From Bacteroidota bacterium (GTDB taxonomy: Bacteria > Bacteroidota > Bacteroidia > Chitinophagales > Chitinophagaceae): 64,000 nt of DNA. The stretch is from NCBI GenBank assembly GCA_018267575.1, contig JAFDYF010000106.1, forward strand, positions 1-64,000, written 5' to 3'. The notes below the pieces were generated by a model. The model saw only the letters and a list, made by a program, of their open reading frames with translations. It was not told where the DNA came from and did not search any database. Below are positions 34,829 through 43,285 of the stretch, piece after piece; within the stretch, counting starts at the first letter, position 1, and each line of letters opens with the position of its first letter. A program made the translations under genes and the position numbers.

Positions 34829-35458
34829 TTGTTTGTATTCTACCTATTATTTCAATTTTCCCCTATAGCGTTATATTTGGTTTTTTACAAAAAACTGAAA
34901 AAAATATCATTGCTAAAGGGGATTTGTTTTTATGCTGCAATTACTTTAATCGCCGATTTTTTACTTCGGGTTAGAAATATTTCTGCCTTAATTATTAGCT
35001 TCTTCGCAATAGCAGAATTTCTCTTCTTCTCCTACTTTTTATTCCATTGTTTAGAAATCAAAAAAAACAGAACATTTATAGTTTTAACATCAACTCTTAT
35101 TTGCTTTATTGAAATTTTTCTTTTAATTAAAATAAAAGCAAACTTTGATTTTTGGGTTGCTCTGATTAACACATTTATAATAGTTAGTTATTCCATTTTG
35201 TATTTTTACGAGCAAGTTAACTCCACACAAGAAACTCTCATTTACGAATCTTATAAATTCTGGGTTGTAGCAGGTTGTATTATATATCTTTCAGGGACTT
35301 TATTTGTGTTTCTTTACACTTCTGGAACTAAGGACAAAGATCTTAATTTTTTATGGGGCATAAATGTTGCTTTTGAAATGATTAAATATATTTTATTTTC
35401 TATTGCCTTTATAATCGCTGGTAATTATAAAACTAAATATAAAACAAGAGTTTATTGA
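34829..35458 (+). CDS. 7-TM membrane protein of a two-component cassette
   Basis: The 209-residue protein is almost entirely hydrophobic, with about seven helices. They include FYLLFQFSPIALYLVFY at the start, a mid-protein ISALIISFFAIAEFLFFSYFLF, and FWVVAGCIIYLSGTLFVFLY near residue 150. The C-terminal tail is basic (YKTKYKTRVY). Several helices match the protein at 37119-37811, notably FWVVAGCIIYLSGT against FWIAVGSLFYFFPT, so the two look paralogous. The start is TTG at 34829; no in-frame ATG exists nearby. Base composition is clearly more AT-rich than neighbouring genes. Likely the sensory partner of the kinase 61 bp downstream. Confidence 0.75.
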   Translation: MFVFYLLFQFSPIALYLVFYKKLKKISLLKGICFYAAITLIADFLLRVRNISALIISFFAIAEFLFFSYFLFHCLEIKKNRTFIVLTSTLICFIEIFLLIKIKANFDFWVALINTFIIVSYSILYFYEQVNSTQETLIYESYKFWVVAGCIIYLSGTLFVFLYTSGTKDKDLNFLWGINVAFEMIKYILFSIAFIIAGNYKTKYKTRVY

Positions 35459-35519
35459 TTCTAATATTCCCGGAAACCGCTTTAAATTATAAATTGCGCC
35501 TAAACCCGTAAACCCCCTG

Positions 35520-36371
35520 ATGATCTTTTTTTTACAAATCCATGGTCTGGACAGCAATGTGCCCAAAGTAATGTTCTTTGGAACCATTGCCATGTTGGTG
35601 CTCACCATTGCTTTGATCTTGTTTATTATCTTCCACCAACGCAAGGTAATCCGCTTCCAGAACCGACTGCAGCAGATGGAATTCGACCAACAGAAGCTTC
35701 TGCTCAACGCTTCCATCCGTTTGCAGGAGGAAGAACGCCAGCGCTTGGCTGCCGACCTGCACGATGATGCCGGTCCTTTATTGGCCACTGCCCGCCTTTA
35801 CCTGAACGAAAACCTGGTGAACCTGGACAAGGCCACCCAACTTCAAAGCATTTATAGTGCCAAGCAAATTATTGACGATACCATCCAACTGATCCGCAAT
35901 ATCTCGCATAGCCTGATGCCTCCCACCCTTAAAAATTTTGGTTTGGAATCGGCCGTGAACGACCTGTTCCAAAAAATAAGTGGTTCGGGATCCATGAATG
36001 CCAGTTGCCGTTTTCACGACTATCGGGAACGCCTACAACCAGAAACCGAATTAATCATCTTCCGGGTAATACAAGAACTGGTGAACAATATTCTCAAGCA
36101 TAGCAATGCCAGTTTTATACATCTTACCCAAAACACCAATAACAATAAATTTTTTATCCGTCTGCACCATGATGGCCGTGGGCTTACGCAAGCTGATTTT
36201 GAAAAGCTGAATAAAAGCACGGTTGGGCTGGGTCTAAAAAATATCCAAAGCCGCTTACGCGTTTTACATGGGAAAATATTTTTTGAAAAAGATATTTCAC
36301 AAACCTATTACAAAGCAACGATCGAGATTCAGAGAGAGAAAGAAATTGCGCCGGTAACCGAATCAGATTAA
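35520..36371 (+). CDS. Sensor histidine kinase (HisKA_3 type)
   Basis: The 283-residue kinase has a single membrane helix (residues 15-40), a coiled-coil linker, and the HisKA_3 dimerisation domain with the phospho-acceptor histidine in EEERQRLAADLHDDAGPL. A HATPase domain follows (N-box QELVNNILKHSNA, G-boxes HHDGRGL and STVGLGLKNIQSRL). It has no extracellular sensor domain, so signal input probably comes through another membrane protein, such as the 7-TM proteins on both sides. Its expected target is the NarL-type regulator encoded 33 bp downstream. Confidence 0.92.
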   Translation: MIFFLQIHGLDSNVPKVMFFGTIAMLVLTIALILFIIFHQRKVIRFQNRLQQMEFDQQKLLLNASIRLQEEERQRLAADLHDDAGPLLATARLYLNENLVNLDKATQLQSIYSAKQIIDDTIQLIRNISHSLMPPTLKNFGLESAVNDLFQKISGSGSMNASCRFHDYRERLQPETELIIFRVIQELVNNILKHSNASFIHLTQNTNNNKFFIRLHHDGRGLTQADFEKLNKSTVGLGLKNIQSRLRVLHGKIFFEKDISQTYYKATIEIQREKEIAPVTESD

Positions 36372-36404
36372 TCAGTATCTTTAAAGCAATTTTATCGCAT
36401 ACCC

Positions 36405-37055
36405 ATGAGCGTAATTAAAGTTGCCATTGCAGATGATCATAAAATTTTTCGGAAAGGCGTTATTCTGTCCCTGCGGCAATACAATAATATCAAATTTGTA
36501 CAGGAAGCCGAAAATGGGCAGGAATTGATTGATGGACTGCCCGAGTCAGACCCTGATGTCATTTTGATGGATCTCCGCATGCCTTTAAAAGATGGAATCG
36601 AAACCACTAAATATGTGGCCAAGCAATTCCCAAAAATCCACATTCTGGCTTTGACCATTTACGAGGATGAGCGTTTTGTGACCCACCTGATGGAGATTGG
36701 CGCCAACGGCTATCTGCTGAAAAATGCAGACCCTTCCGAAATCAAAAAAGCCATTGTGGAAGTAGCCACCAAGGGCTATTATCTCAACAATTTTGTAAAT
36801 AGGATCTTATTAAAAAAATCGCATGCCCGCACCAAGGTGGTGCCCAACCTTAATATTGAAGTAACGCTTGCTGATCGTGAAAGGGATGTGCTGAAATATA
36901 TCTGCATGGAGTTCACTGCTCAGGAAATCGCACAAAAATTGGAGGTAAGTCCACGTACCGTGGAGGCCATCAAAGATCGGCTTATGGAACGTTTTGGGGC
37001 TAAAAACACAGCCGGACTGGTTTTTTTTGCAGTGAAGAACAACTTGGTCGACTAA
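36405..37055 (+). CDS. NarL/LuxR-family response regulator
   Basis: The 216-residue regulator has a receiver domain with acidic pocket AIADDHKIFRKGV, phospho-acceptor aspartate in DVILMDLRMPLKDG, and LALTIYEDE. A LuxR-type DNA-binding domain follows (LADRERDVLKYICMEFTAQ to SPRTVEAIKDRLMERFGAKN). It lies 33 bp after the kinase and is its probable partner. Candidate binding sites are the palindromes at 34411-34534. It is similar to the regulator at 33176 on the other strand, suggesting the pair arose by duplication. Confidence 0.92.
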   Translation: MSVIKVAIADDHKIFRKGVILSLRQYNNIKFVQEAENGQELIDGLPESDPDVILMDLRMPLKDGIETTKYVAKQFPKIHILALTIYEDERFVTHLMEIGANGYLLKNADPSEIKKAIVEVATKGYYLNNFVNRILLKKSHARTKVVPNLNIEVTLADRERDVLKYICMEFTAQEIAQKLEVSPRTVEAIKDRLMERFGAKNTAGLVFFAVKNNLVD

Positions 37056-37118
37056 ATCATCCTAACCAAAATAAACTCCCCTTAAAACCACTCATCCAAT
37101 CTCTCTGAAATACCGGTT

Positions 37119-37811
37119 GTGCCGAAACAAACGCCCATGCTCAAAACCGGTAATATACTGCTAGATTTATTATCTATTGTTTCTACTTTCAGCCCTCTAT
37201 GGCCGGCTGCCATCATTTTTTTGAAAAAGCAGTACCAACAGGAAACCCTGAATTTTTTGATGATCCTTTGCCTCTTGAACTTTCTCAGGGGCTTTCAACT
37301 TGCCTTTCTACCATTGGAGGAAACCGCCGAGCAGATGATGCTGAATGCTTTTTCGCTAATTGAGTTAAGCTTGATGCTGCTCTTGTTCAAAACCTCCCTG
37401 CCATTAAAAACAGACCGGAATGTCCATATTGTTTTGATTATTTTTTTTAGCTTCATTATAACCGCTTATCTATTCAACGGTCTGAAGCAAAAAAATATCC
37501 TATTGACCTGGGGCGGGGAAATGGCTATCCTTTTTTTGAGCTTCTTATGCTTAGCCAAACTTATCAGCGAAGAATCGATTTATATTTTTAATAAACCGAT
37601 TTTCTGGATAGCGGTTGGCAGCTTGTTTTATTTTTTTCCCACCATGATTGTCCAAATAATCGGCTGGTATTATCAGGAAGTCCCCCCATCAAATCATGCT
37701 GAAAAAAAAGCCCTATTAGATATAGCGGGTTTGGCGAGGTATTTTTTTTATGCATTGGCTGCTTTGTATTTTAATCGCCATAAAAGAAAAGCAAATACTG
37801 ATTATTTTTAA
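37119..37811 (+). CDS. 7-TM membrane protein of a two-component cassette (second)
   Basis: The 230-residue protein has about seven hydrophobic helices, including TFSPLWPAAIIFL, NFLMILCLLNFLRGFQLAFL, VHIVLIIFFSFIITAYLF, MAILFLSFLCLAKLI and FWIAVGSLFYFFPTMIVQII. It ends with a basic tail. It resembles the protein at 34829 in helix pattern and local sequence. It starts at GTG (37119) or ATG (37137). It lies 63 bp after the response regulator. Its stop codon overlaps that of the convergent scoB gene. A role as sensor or signal receptor is inferred from context. Confidence 0.75.
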   Translation: MPKQTPMLKTGNILLDLLSIVSTFSPLWPAAIIFLKKQYQQETLNFLMILCLLNFLRGFQLAFLPLEETAEQMMLNAFSLIELSLMLLLFKTSLPLKTDRNVHIVLIIFFSFIITAYLFNGLKQKNILLTWGGEMAILFLSFLCLAKLISEESIYIFNKPIFWIAVGSLFYFFPTMIVQIIGWYYQEVPPSNHAEKKALLDIAGLARYFFYALAALYFNRHKRKANTDYF

Positions 37812-38464
37812 ATCCTCATTTCGGGTATATTACCTTGCACCAGAAGTTTACCTGTTGTTTTGTTTTTAATTTCTTCCACAGAAACACCGGGCGCCCGCTC
37901 CACCAACTTAAAGCCTTGATCGGTTATATCCACAACGGCCAAATCTGTCACTATCCTTTTCACACAATGCAAGCCCGTAAGTGGTAAGGTACAAGTAGGC
38001 AATAATTTTGACTCCCCTTTTGGATTGGTGTGTTGCATGGCCACAATAATATTTACTGCACTGGCCACCAGGTCCATGGCCCCTCCCATTCCCTTCACCA
38101 TTTTCCCGGGTATCTTCCAGTTGGCAATATCCCCCTTTTCAGAAACCTCCATTGCCCCCAAAACGGTGAGGTCTATCTTACCGGCACGGATCATCCCAAA
38201 ACTTTCAGCACTATCGAAAAAAGAACCGCCTGGCACAATCGTAACGGTTTCCTTCCCTGCATTGATCAAATCAGGGTCAATCTCTTCTTCAGTTGGATAG
38301 GGACCCATCCCCAACATCCCATTTTCTGATTGAAGCATAATGCTGATTCCAGCAGGAATATAATTTGCTACCAGTGTGGGTATGCCAATGCCTAAGTTCA
38401 CATACATGCCATCCTTCAATTCCTGGGCAATCCTTTTTGCAATACCAAATTTGTCGAGCGCCAT
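37808..38464 (-). CDS. scoB: Succinyl-CoA:3-ketoacid CoA-transferase subunit B
   Basis: The B subunit of a class I CoA-transferase carries the catalytic glutamate, here in LQSENGMLGMGPYP (about residue 45). YVNLGIGIPTLVANYIP at the start and the GGSFFDSAESFGMIRAG and GMGGAMDLV segments complete the family pattern over 218 residues. With subunit A it moves CoA from succinyl-CoA to acetoacetate or other 3-keto-acids. The A gene lies 73 bp upstream on the same strand. Confidence 0.95.
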   Translation of the reverse strand: MALDKFGIAKRIAQELKDGMYVNLGIGIPTLVANYIPAGISIMLQSENGMLGMGPYPTEEEIDPDLINAGKETVTIVPGGSFFDSAESFGMIRAGKIDLTVLGAMEVSEKGDIANWKIPGKMVKGMGGAMDLVASAVNIIVAMQHTNPKGESKLLPTCTLPLTGLHCVKRIVTDLAVVDITDQGFKLVERAPGVSVEEIKNKTTGKLLVQGNIPEMRI

Positions 38465-38537
38465 AAAAAATGTTGAGGTTCCATTAAAAGTCTTGATCGA
38501 GACAGAGCTTGAAAAACAAAGTTTTATTGAACAAACC

Positions 38538-39251
38538 TTAAAATGGTTTTAGATCCGATGATAGTCTTACTGTCCTGCGCTCGATCCTTTTTTCATAATC
38601 TTTTCCTTGAAAAATACGGTGCACATAAATACCCGGCACATGGATATAATTAGGATCCAATTCGCCCGGCTCAACCAAATGTTCCACTTCTGCAATGGTA
38701 ATGGTGCCCGCCTTGGCCATGGAAGTAGAAAAATTCCTTGTTGTTTTCCTAAACACGAGGTTGCCAAACCGATCTCCCTTCCAAGCTTTCACCAAGGCAA
38801 AGTCGGCATGGAGGGCCCGTTCCATCAGATACATCTTACCATTAAATTCTCTGGATTCTTTTCCTTCCGCTACTTCTGTACCATAACCAGCAGGTGTAAA
38901 AAAAGCCGGGATGCCCATGCCTGCCATTTGTATTCTGGTGGCCAATGTGCCTTGAGGTATTAAATCAACCTGTAGTTCCCCGCACAGTAATTGCCTTTCA
39001 AACTCCGCATTTTCTCCTACATAAGAGCTGATCATTTTTTTAATTTGACGGGTCTGCAATAATAAGCCAAGACCAAAATCATCAACCCCCGCATTGTTTG
39101 CAATGCAAGTTAGGTTTTTGACATTTTTTCCTTTTAATGCGGCCACACAGTTTTCAGGTATACCACAAAGTCCAAAGCCACCGAGCATAATGGTTGCCCC
39201 ATCCTGAACATCTTTGATAGCCTCATCGGCATTCGCAAAAACTTTATTCAT
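38538..39251 (-). CDS. scoA: Succinyl-CoA:3-ketoacid CoA-transferase subunit A
   Basis: Subunit A shows MLGGFGLCGIPENCVAAL, the glycine-rich CoA-binding region, then NNAGVDDFGLGLLL, GTLATRIQMAGMGIPAFFTPAGYGT and ADFALVKAWKGDRFGNLVFR. The start at 39251 (MNKVFANADEAI) is the family-typical one; the ATG at 39263 is also in frame. At 237 residues it is complete. It forms the active heteromer with ScoB, encoded just downstream. Confidence 0.95.
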   Translation of the reverse strand: MNKVFANADEAIKDVQDGATIMLGGFGLCGIPENCVAALKGKNVKNLTCIANNAGVDDFGLGLLLQTRQIKKMISSYVGENAEFERQLLCGELQVDLIPQGTLATRIQMAGMGIPAFFTPAGYGTEVAEGKESREFNGKMYLMERALHADFALVKAWKGDRFGNLVFRKTTRNFSTSMAKAGTITIAEVEHLVEPGELDPNYIHVPGIYVHRIFQGKDYEKRIERRTVRLSSDLKPF

Positions 39252-39341
39252 ATAGCATGCCATTTAAAATCAGCACATGCTAATTTAAGGAAATTGGTCA
39301 TTATCTATCGTTAAAAACATGATGAACCAATGAAGAAGGCT

Positions 39342-39740
39342 TCATTCAACCTTGGTGATTGGGGTAGGTAAAGGCTTGTTAGGAGTAGTTTGTTGTTTAT
39401 ACAAATCCTGTTGGGACCGATTTCCTTGTGCAGCAAGACTGTCGAAAATAATTTTAAGCAGATCTGGGCGACTTGAATAGAACTGATAACTTTTTGTGAA
39501 TTCATCCTTGCTAATATGATGGATTTGAAAAACCTCGTCATAAAGCGCCGTGGTTTCCTGTTTCACATTTTTTTTTGCAGAATCCTTCAATACAAACTGT
39601 TTCGAGAACTGGTCAGCCTGAATCATATCCCATATGATTTTTTGCATCTCTTTTTTTGGGAGAACGTCATGGGGAATCTTGTCCCTATTTTCACAAGCAA
39701 TCAGAAAGCAAAAAAACAAAGCCAATATTAATTTGTTCAT
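39342..39740 (-). CDS. DUF4296 lipoprotein
   Basis: The 132-residue protein has a lipoprotein signal (MNKLILALFFCFLIAC) and a single helical DUF4296 domain (KEMQKIIWDMIQADQFSKQF to FTKSYQFYSSRPDLLKIIFDSL). The domain is Bacteroidota-specific and of unknown function. Its start codon overlaps the stop of the DUF4835 gene by 4 bp, so it is the last gene of the bamD-rpoZ-coaBC-DUF4835 operon. Confidence 0.85.
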   Translation of the reverse strand: MNKLILALFFCFLIACENRDKIPHDVLPKKEMQKIIWDMIQADQFSKQFVLKDSAKKNVKQETTALYDEVFQIHHISKDEFTKSYQFYSSRPDLLKIIFDSLAAQGNRSQQDLYKQQTTPNKPLPTPITKVE

Positions 39741-40660
39741 TGCAGATCTTGTTTGTACAGATTGAGGTTACCTACGTCCAAGCGGGTAAGCAGATCCAGT
39801 GCCCTGCTTTTTTCGTCTGGCGTACCATTTTTAAAGGCCTTGGAAATTTCGTTGGCCCTTCCTTGGAAAAAAAATTGGATGATCATGGAATTGGGCGACT
39901 CGGTATTCACCGTGTTCAGTTGATTCAATGCTTTCAAAAGCCCATTCCTTGCTGCATTTTCCTTATCGAACATCTGATCCAATCCTTGTCTATAATAATT
40001 ATACAATGCATCGTGTACCAGTGTGTATTTACTGTTGGTTAGATTTTCCATTAGCCAGTAACGGTTTCGGATACCATCAAAAGCCTTCCATCCGGAAATG
40101 TTACTTCCCTCAGGTGCATTGTCCACGATGTTTTGAGCTTTTTGAAAATAGGGATCCCCACCTCTTAACCCAAAAGAGTCAAAATCCAACCCAATGATGG
40201 TATAGGCATAATATGCAAATATGGCGCTTAAGTTTGCCGCAAAGGGTTCAGATCCCTGAACCCTTGTTTCATTAAATTCGATTGGCTGATATTCTATATA
40301 GCGGAAAATAATATCCCCGTCCTGATAGTTGATCAAAGGACTTTGATAGGTAGAATTATAAACGGGCCGTGCCGCCTGAATAGTTAGTACAGCTTGAAAC
40401 TGATTATTGTCAAGTGCCGCAGTTATCCTTAGCGAAAAATTGCAAACAATCTTTTCATTGGTTTGAAAAGTTTCATTGGACCATTTTCCTGAATTCATAA
40501 AATTGTTCAAAGCCGTCTGTAAAGTTTGAAAAATCTTATGGTCAACCGAATTAGGTATTTGATTGGCTATCACTGTAACCGTAGCCTGCAGTTCCTGTGC
40601 TTGGGTAGCACGGTAATGAAGCAGTGAAACAAATACAAGAAATAATATTTTTTTATGCAT
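39737..40660 (-). CDS. DUF4835 secreted protein
   Basis: The 307-residue protein has a signal peptide (MHKKILFLVFVSLLHYRATQAQ) and a complete DUF4835 region. This includes VTVIANQIPNSVDHKIFQTLQTALNNFMNSGKW, the ARPVYNSTYQSPLINYQD stretch, and the central YYAYTIIGLDFDSFGLRGGDPYF. The family is specific to Bacteroidota, usually sits beside coaBC, and has no proven role; an envelope function is likely. It overlaps coaBC by 8 bp and DUF4296 by 4 bp. Confidence 0.9.
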   Translation of the reverse strand: MHKKILFLVFVSLLHYRATQAQELQATVTVIANQIPNSVDHKIFQTLQTALNNFMNSGKWSNETFQTNEKIVCNFSLRITAALDNNQFQAVLTIQAARPVYNSTYQSPLINYQDGDIIFRYIEYQPIEFNETRVQGSEPFAANLSAIFAYYAYTIIGLDFDSFGLRGGDPYFQKAQNIVDNAPEGSNISGWKAFDGIRNRYWLMENLTNSKYTLVHDALYNYYRQGLDQMFDKENAARNGLLKALNQLNTVNTESPNSMIIQFFFQGRANEISKAFKNGTPDEKSRALDLLTRLDVGNLNLYKQDLQ

Positions 40661-41849
40661 ACATCATTTTTACAATCCTATCAACGATATCTGCCGCAAC
40701 TTGTTGTTTTGCCTTTCTGTCATAGCTAAGCTCTTGGCCATCTTTCTCAAAAATGGTAATCTTGTTCGTATCATGGCCAAAGCCCGCACCTTCATCGTTC
40801 AATGAGTTCATCACGATAATATCCGCATTTTTTTCTGTAAGTTTTTTAATAGCATATTCCCTTTCCTGATGATTTTCCAAAGCGAAACCTACCAATAGCT
40901 GCCCATCCTTTTTTTGCTGACCAAGTGTTTTTAATATATCTTTTGTTTTGGCGAGTTCCAGTGAAAATGTTTCGCCGATCTTTTTAATTTTATCTTTTGA
41001 AAAATGGATCGGGCTATAGTCAGATACCGCCGCTGACATAACAGCAATCGCTGAAGTAGGAAATTTTTCAAGACAAGCCTCATACATTTCCTTTGCGGTG
41101 CTTACCCTTTTTATTTCCACTCCGGGTATATCAGCATTTATGGATGATGGGCCTAAAACCAAATAAACACTTGCTCCTCTTTCTGCCAATTCCTTGGCAA
41201 TCGCAATCCCCATCTTACCCGAAGAATGATTCCCGATAAAGCGGACTGGGTCAATCTGCTCATAGGTAGGTCCAGCGGTTACCAAAGCTTTTTTTCCAGA
41301 GAGGGTTTTCTTGGGCGACAATATGTTTTCCAGATGTTCTATAATTGTTTCAGGCTCCGCCATCCTGCCTTCACCAAAAAGCCCACTGGCTAGCTCCCCA
41401 TTCCCAACAGGGATCAGTTTATTGCCGTAGGACTCCAATTTATTGATGTTAATCCGTGTGGTGGGATGTTTCCACATATCCTCATCCATAGCGGGAGCTA
41501 GAAGCACAGGACAGGTAGCAGACAGATAAACGGCGAGCAATAGATTATCACACTGTCCATTTGCCATCTTGGCTAGGGTATTGCAGCTTAAGGGTGCAAT
41601 CAGCATGATATCTGCCCATCTTCCAAGCATGACATGGTTGGCCCAAGAACCCTTATCGACCAAATCGGTCAGTACTTGATTTTTTGAAATGGTCGAGAGA
41701 GACAGTGGGGTAACAAAATCTTTTGCAGCAGGGGTCATGATCAGTTTCACCTCTGCACCCGCTTTAATAAGCAGGCGGGTTAAAATCAAAGTCTTGTATG
41801 CGGCGATACTTCCTGTAACACCAATCAATATTTTTTTACCTCCCAACAT
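40653..41849 (-). CDS. coaBC: Bifunctional phosphopantothenoylcysteine decarboxylase/synthase
   Basis: This enzyme carries out two steps of coenzyme A synthesis. The N-terminal CoaC flavoprotein half begins GKKILIGVTGSIAAYKTLILTRLL and contains the active-site PAMDEDMW. The C-terminal CoaB half begins at about residue 185 (KKALVTAGPTYEQIDPVRFIGNHSSGKMG) and contains AAVSDYSP and the KxKK-type KDKIKKIG. The 398-residue length is normal for the fused form. Overlap with DUF4835 and closeness to rpoZ indicate one operon. Confidence 0.95.
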   Translation of the reverse strand: MLGGKKILIGVTGSIAAYKTLILTRLLIKAGAEVKLIMTPAAKDFVTPLSLSTISKNQVLTDLVDKGSWANHVMLGRWADIMLIAPLSCNTLAKMANGQCDNLLLAVYLSATCPVLLAPAMDEDMWKHPTTRININKLESYGNKLIPVGNGELASGLFGEGRMAEPETIIEHLENILSPKKTLSGKKALVTAGPTYEQIDPVRFIGNHSSGKMGIAIAKELAERGASVYLVLGPSSINADIPGVEIKRVSTAKEMYEACLEKFPTSAIAVMSAAVSDYSPIHFSKDKIKKIGETFSLELAKTKDILKTLGQQKKDGQLLVGFALENHQEREYAIKKLTEKNADIIVMNSLNDEGAGFGHDTNKITIFEKDGQELSYDRKAKQQVAADIVDRIVKMMYA

Positions 41850-41962
41850 GATAAAACCATTTTAACCTATAATAATCATGATTCGGTTAGATGAGCCTGT
41901 TAAAATAAAATGCGACAGTTGATAAAACCGCCGCATGTTTGTAATAAAATTAGATTGAAAAA

Positions 41963-42304
41963 CTAACTAAACAGGTCGTCTTCGTTCTTCCTATAATAAA
42001 TCTTATCTTCCATGAACTCCTGTGTAGCCAACAATGCGGCATTGGGCATTCTTTCGTATGCTTTGGAAATTTCAATCTGCTCTTTGTTTTCGTGGATTTC
42101 TTCCAAACTGTCTGTATGGGTTGCAAACTCTTCCAGCTTACTGTGCAATTCTTCTTTCAAAGAAATATTAATCTGGCTGGCACGCTTTGCTACGATCGCA
42201 ATGGATTCGTAAAGGTTGCCCGTTTTATTTTTTATATCAGTTAGGTTTTTAGTCTCCACCACATTTACTGTGCTAGCACTAACCTGCCGTCTTAGCCTGC
42301 TCAT
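41963..42304 (-). CDS. rpoZ: RNA polymerase omega subunit (RpoZ)
   Basis: The 113-residue protein shows the Bacteroidota omega pattern: NKTGNLYESIAIVAKRASQINISLKEELHSKLEEF, then EQIEISKAYERMPNAALLATQEFM. Omega helps assemble and stabilise beta-prime in RNA polymerase. Its start overlaps the end of bamD by 26 bp, and coaBC follows, the conserved gene order in this phylum. Confidence 0.88.
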   Translation of the reverse strand: MSRLRRQVSASTVNVVETKNLTDIKNKTGNLYESIAIVAKRASQINISLKEELHSKLEEFATHTDSLEEIHENKEQIEISKAYERMPNAALLATQEFMEDKIYYRKNEDDLFS

Positions 42305-43151
42305 TTTTTAATGATTTTATATTGTTTTGGGATAAAGATATATAATTCTGAACTTCTTTAAGAAGCTTACTTTCAGGAAAACGGTCCACAAAATCGTTGC
42401 AATCGGTAATCACCTGCCCATAACGGTCTTCCATTTTGTCGGGAACGCTCAATGCTGCGTATTGATAATCAGATTTGATCACAAAGAACTTATACAAATC
42501 GCTCTTTTCTGAATCTGGATAGGTATTCAGTAAATTATTAAACACTATGCCTGCCGCTTTATACTGCCCTAGGTTATAATAGAGCTCTGCATTTTTGAAA
42601 TCCTTCAACTCCAGTTTTGCCCTACATTTATCAATAATATCCGTTGCATCTTTAATACGGGGCGAACCTGGATGGGTGTTTATAAATGCCTGCATAAAAC
42701 CCATTGTCTTAGTGGTATTTGTCTGGTCAAGCTCATATCTGGGAGATTCCTGATAGAAGGTATAAGCCCTCATATAATCCATTTCCTCTGCTTTGGGGCT
42801 ATTGGGAAAAACCTCCACAAAACCTTTGAACAGGTTTTCCGCATTCGCATAATCTTTCAGGTAAAAAGAGCAATAGGCAAACTTATAGTAGAGGTCCTCG
42901 AATTTTGGGCTGCCCTTCATCACCGAGAAAAGATCCTGGTACAACTGCTGCGCCCTATTATAATCTTTTCGCAGATAGTATTTCTCGGCCATGCCCAATT
43001 TATAGTCGTAATCCCTGCTTTTCATCACTTTAGAAAAGCTTTTCTCCCCTTTGCTACCCTTGGCCAAGCCCAGGTTTTTCACTGCTTTATGATAAAAGGA
43101 GCAAGACCCCAACGTAGTAATCGCAATAAAAAGTACAAATAATAATCTCAT
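42279..43151 (-). CDS. bamD: Outer membrane assembly lipoprotein BamD
   Basis: BamD is part of the complex that inserts beta-barrel proteins. The start at 43151 gives a lipoprotein signal (MRLLFVLFIAITTLGSC). Tetratricopeptide-like helices follow, for example YYLRKDYNRAQQLYQDLF and FAYCSFYLKDYANAENLFKGFVEVFPNSP, across the whole 290 residues. It is first in the operon with rpoZ, coaBC, DUF4835 and DUF4296. A terminator separates it from ompA upstream. Confidence 0.93.
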   Translation of the reverse strand: MRLLFVLFIAITTLGSCSFYHKAVKNLGLAKGSKGEKSFSKVMKSRDYDYKLGMAEKYYLRKDYNRAQQLYQDLFSVMKGSPKFEDLYYKFAYCSFYLKDYANAENLFKGFVEVFPNSPKAEEMDYMRAYTFYQESPRYELDQTNTTKTMGFMQAFINTHPGSPRIKDATDIIDKCRAKLELKDFKNAELYYNLGQYKAAGIVFNNLLNTYPDSEKSDLYKFFVIKSDYQYAALSVPDKMEDRYGQVITDCNDFVDRFPESKLLKEVQNYISLSQNNIKSLKNEQAKTAG

Positions 43152-43233
43152 AAAGGCTTGCAAAATTAAGGTATTTAAGCAAAAATGAAAGTATTTAATC
43201 TGAACCCCAAAAATAGCCCGTTAATGATTGCAT

Positions 43234-43265
43234 AAAAAACCCCCCGGCATCTGCCGGAGGGTTTT
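43234..43265 (-). terminator. Intrinsic terminator of the OmpA-family gene
   Basis: The stem has AAAACCC-CCGGCA and TGCCGG-GGGTTTT arms with one internal mismatch and a two-base loop. On the minus strand it is followed by six Ts. It lies 21 bp beyond the OmpA-family stop and upstream of bamD, isolating the two units. Confidence 0.85.
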
Positions 43266-43285
43266 GAAATGATATGCATTAAAAT

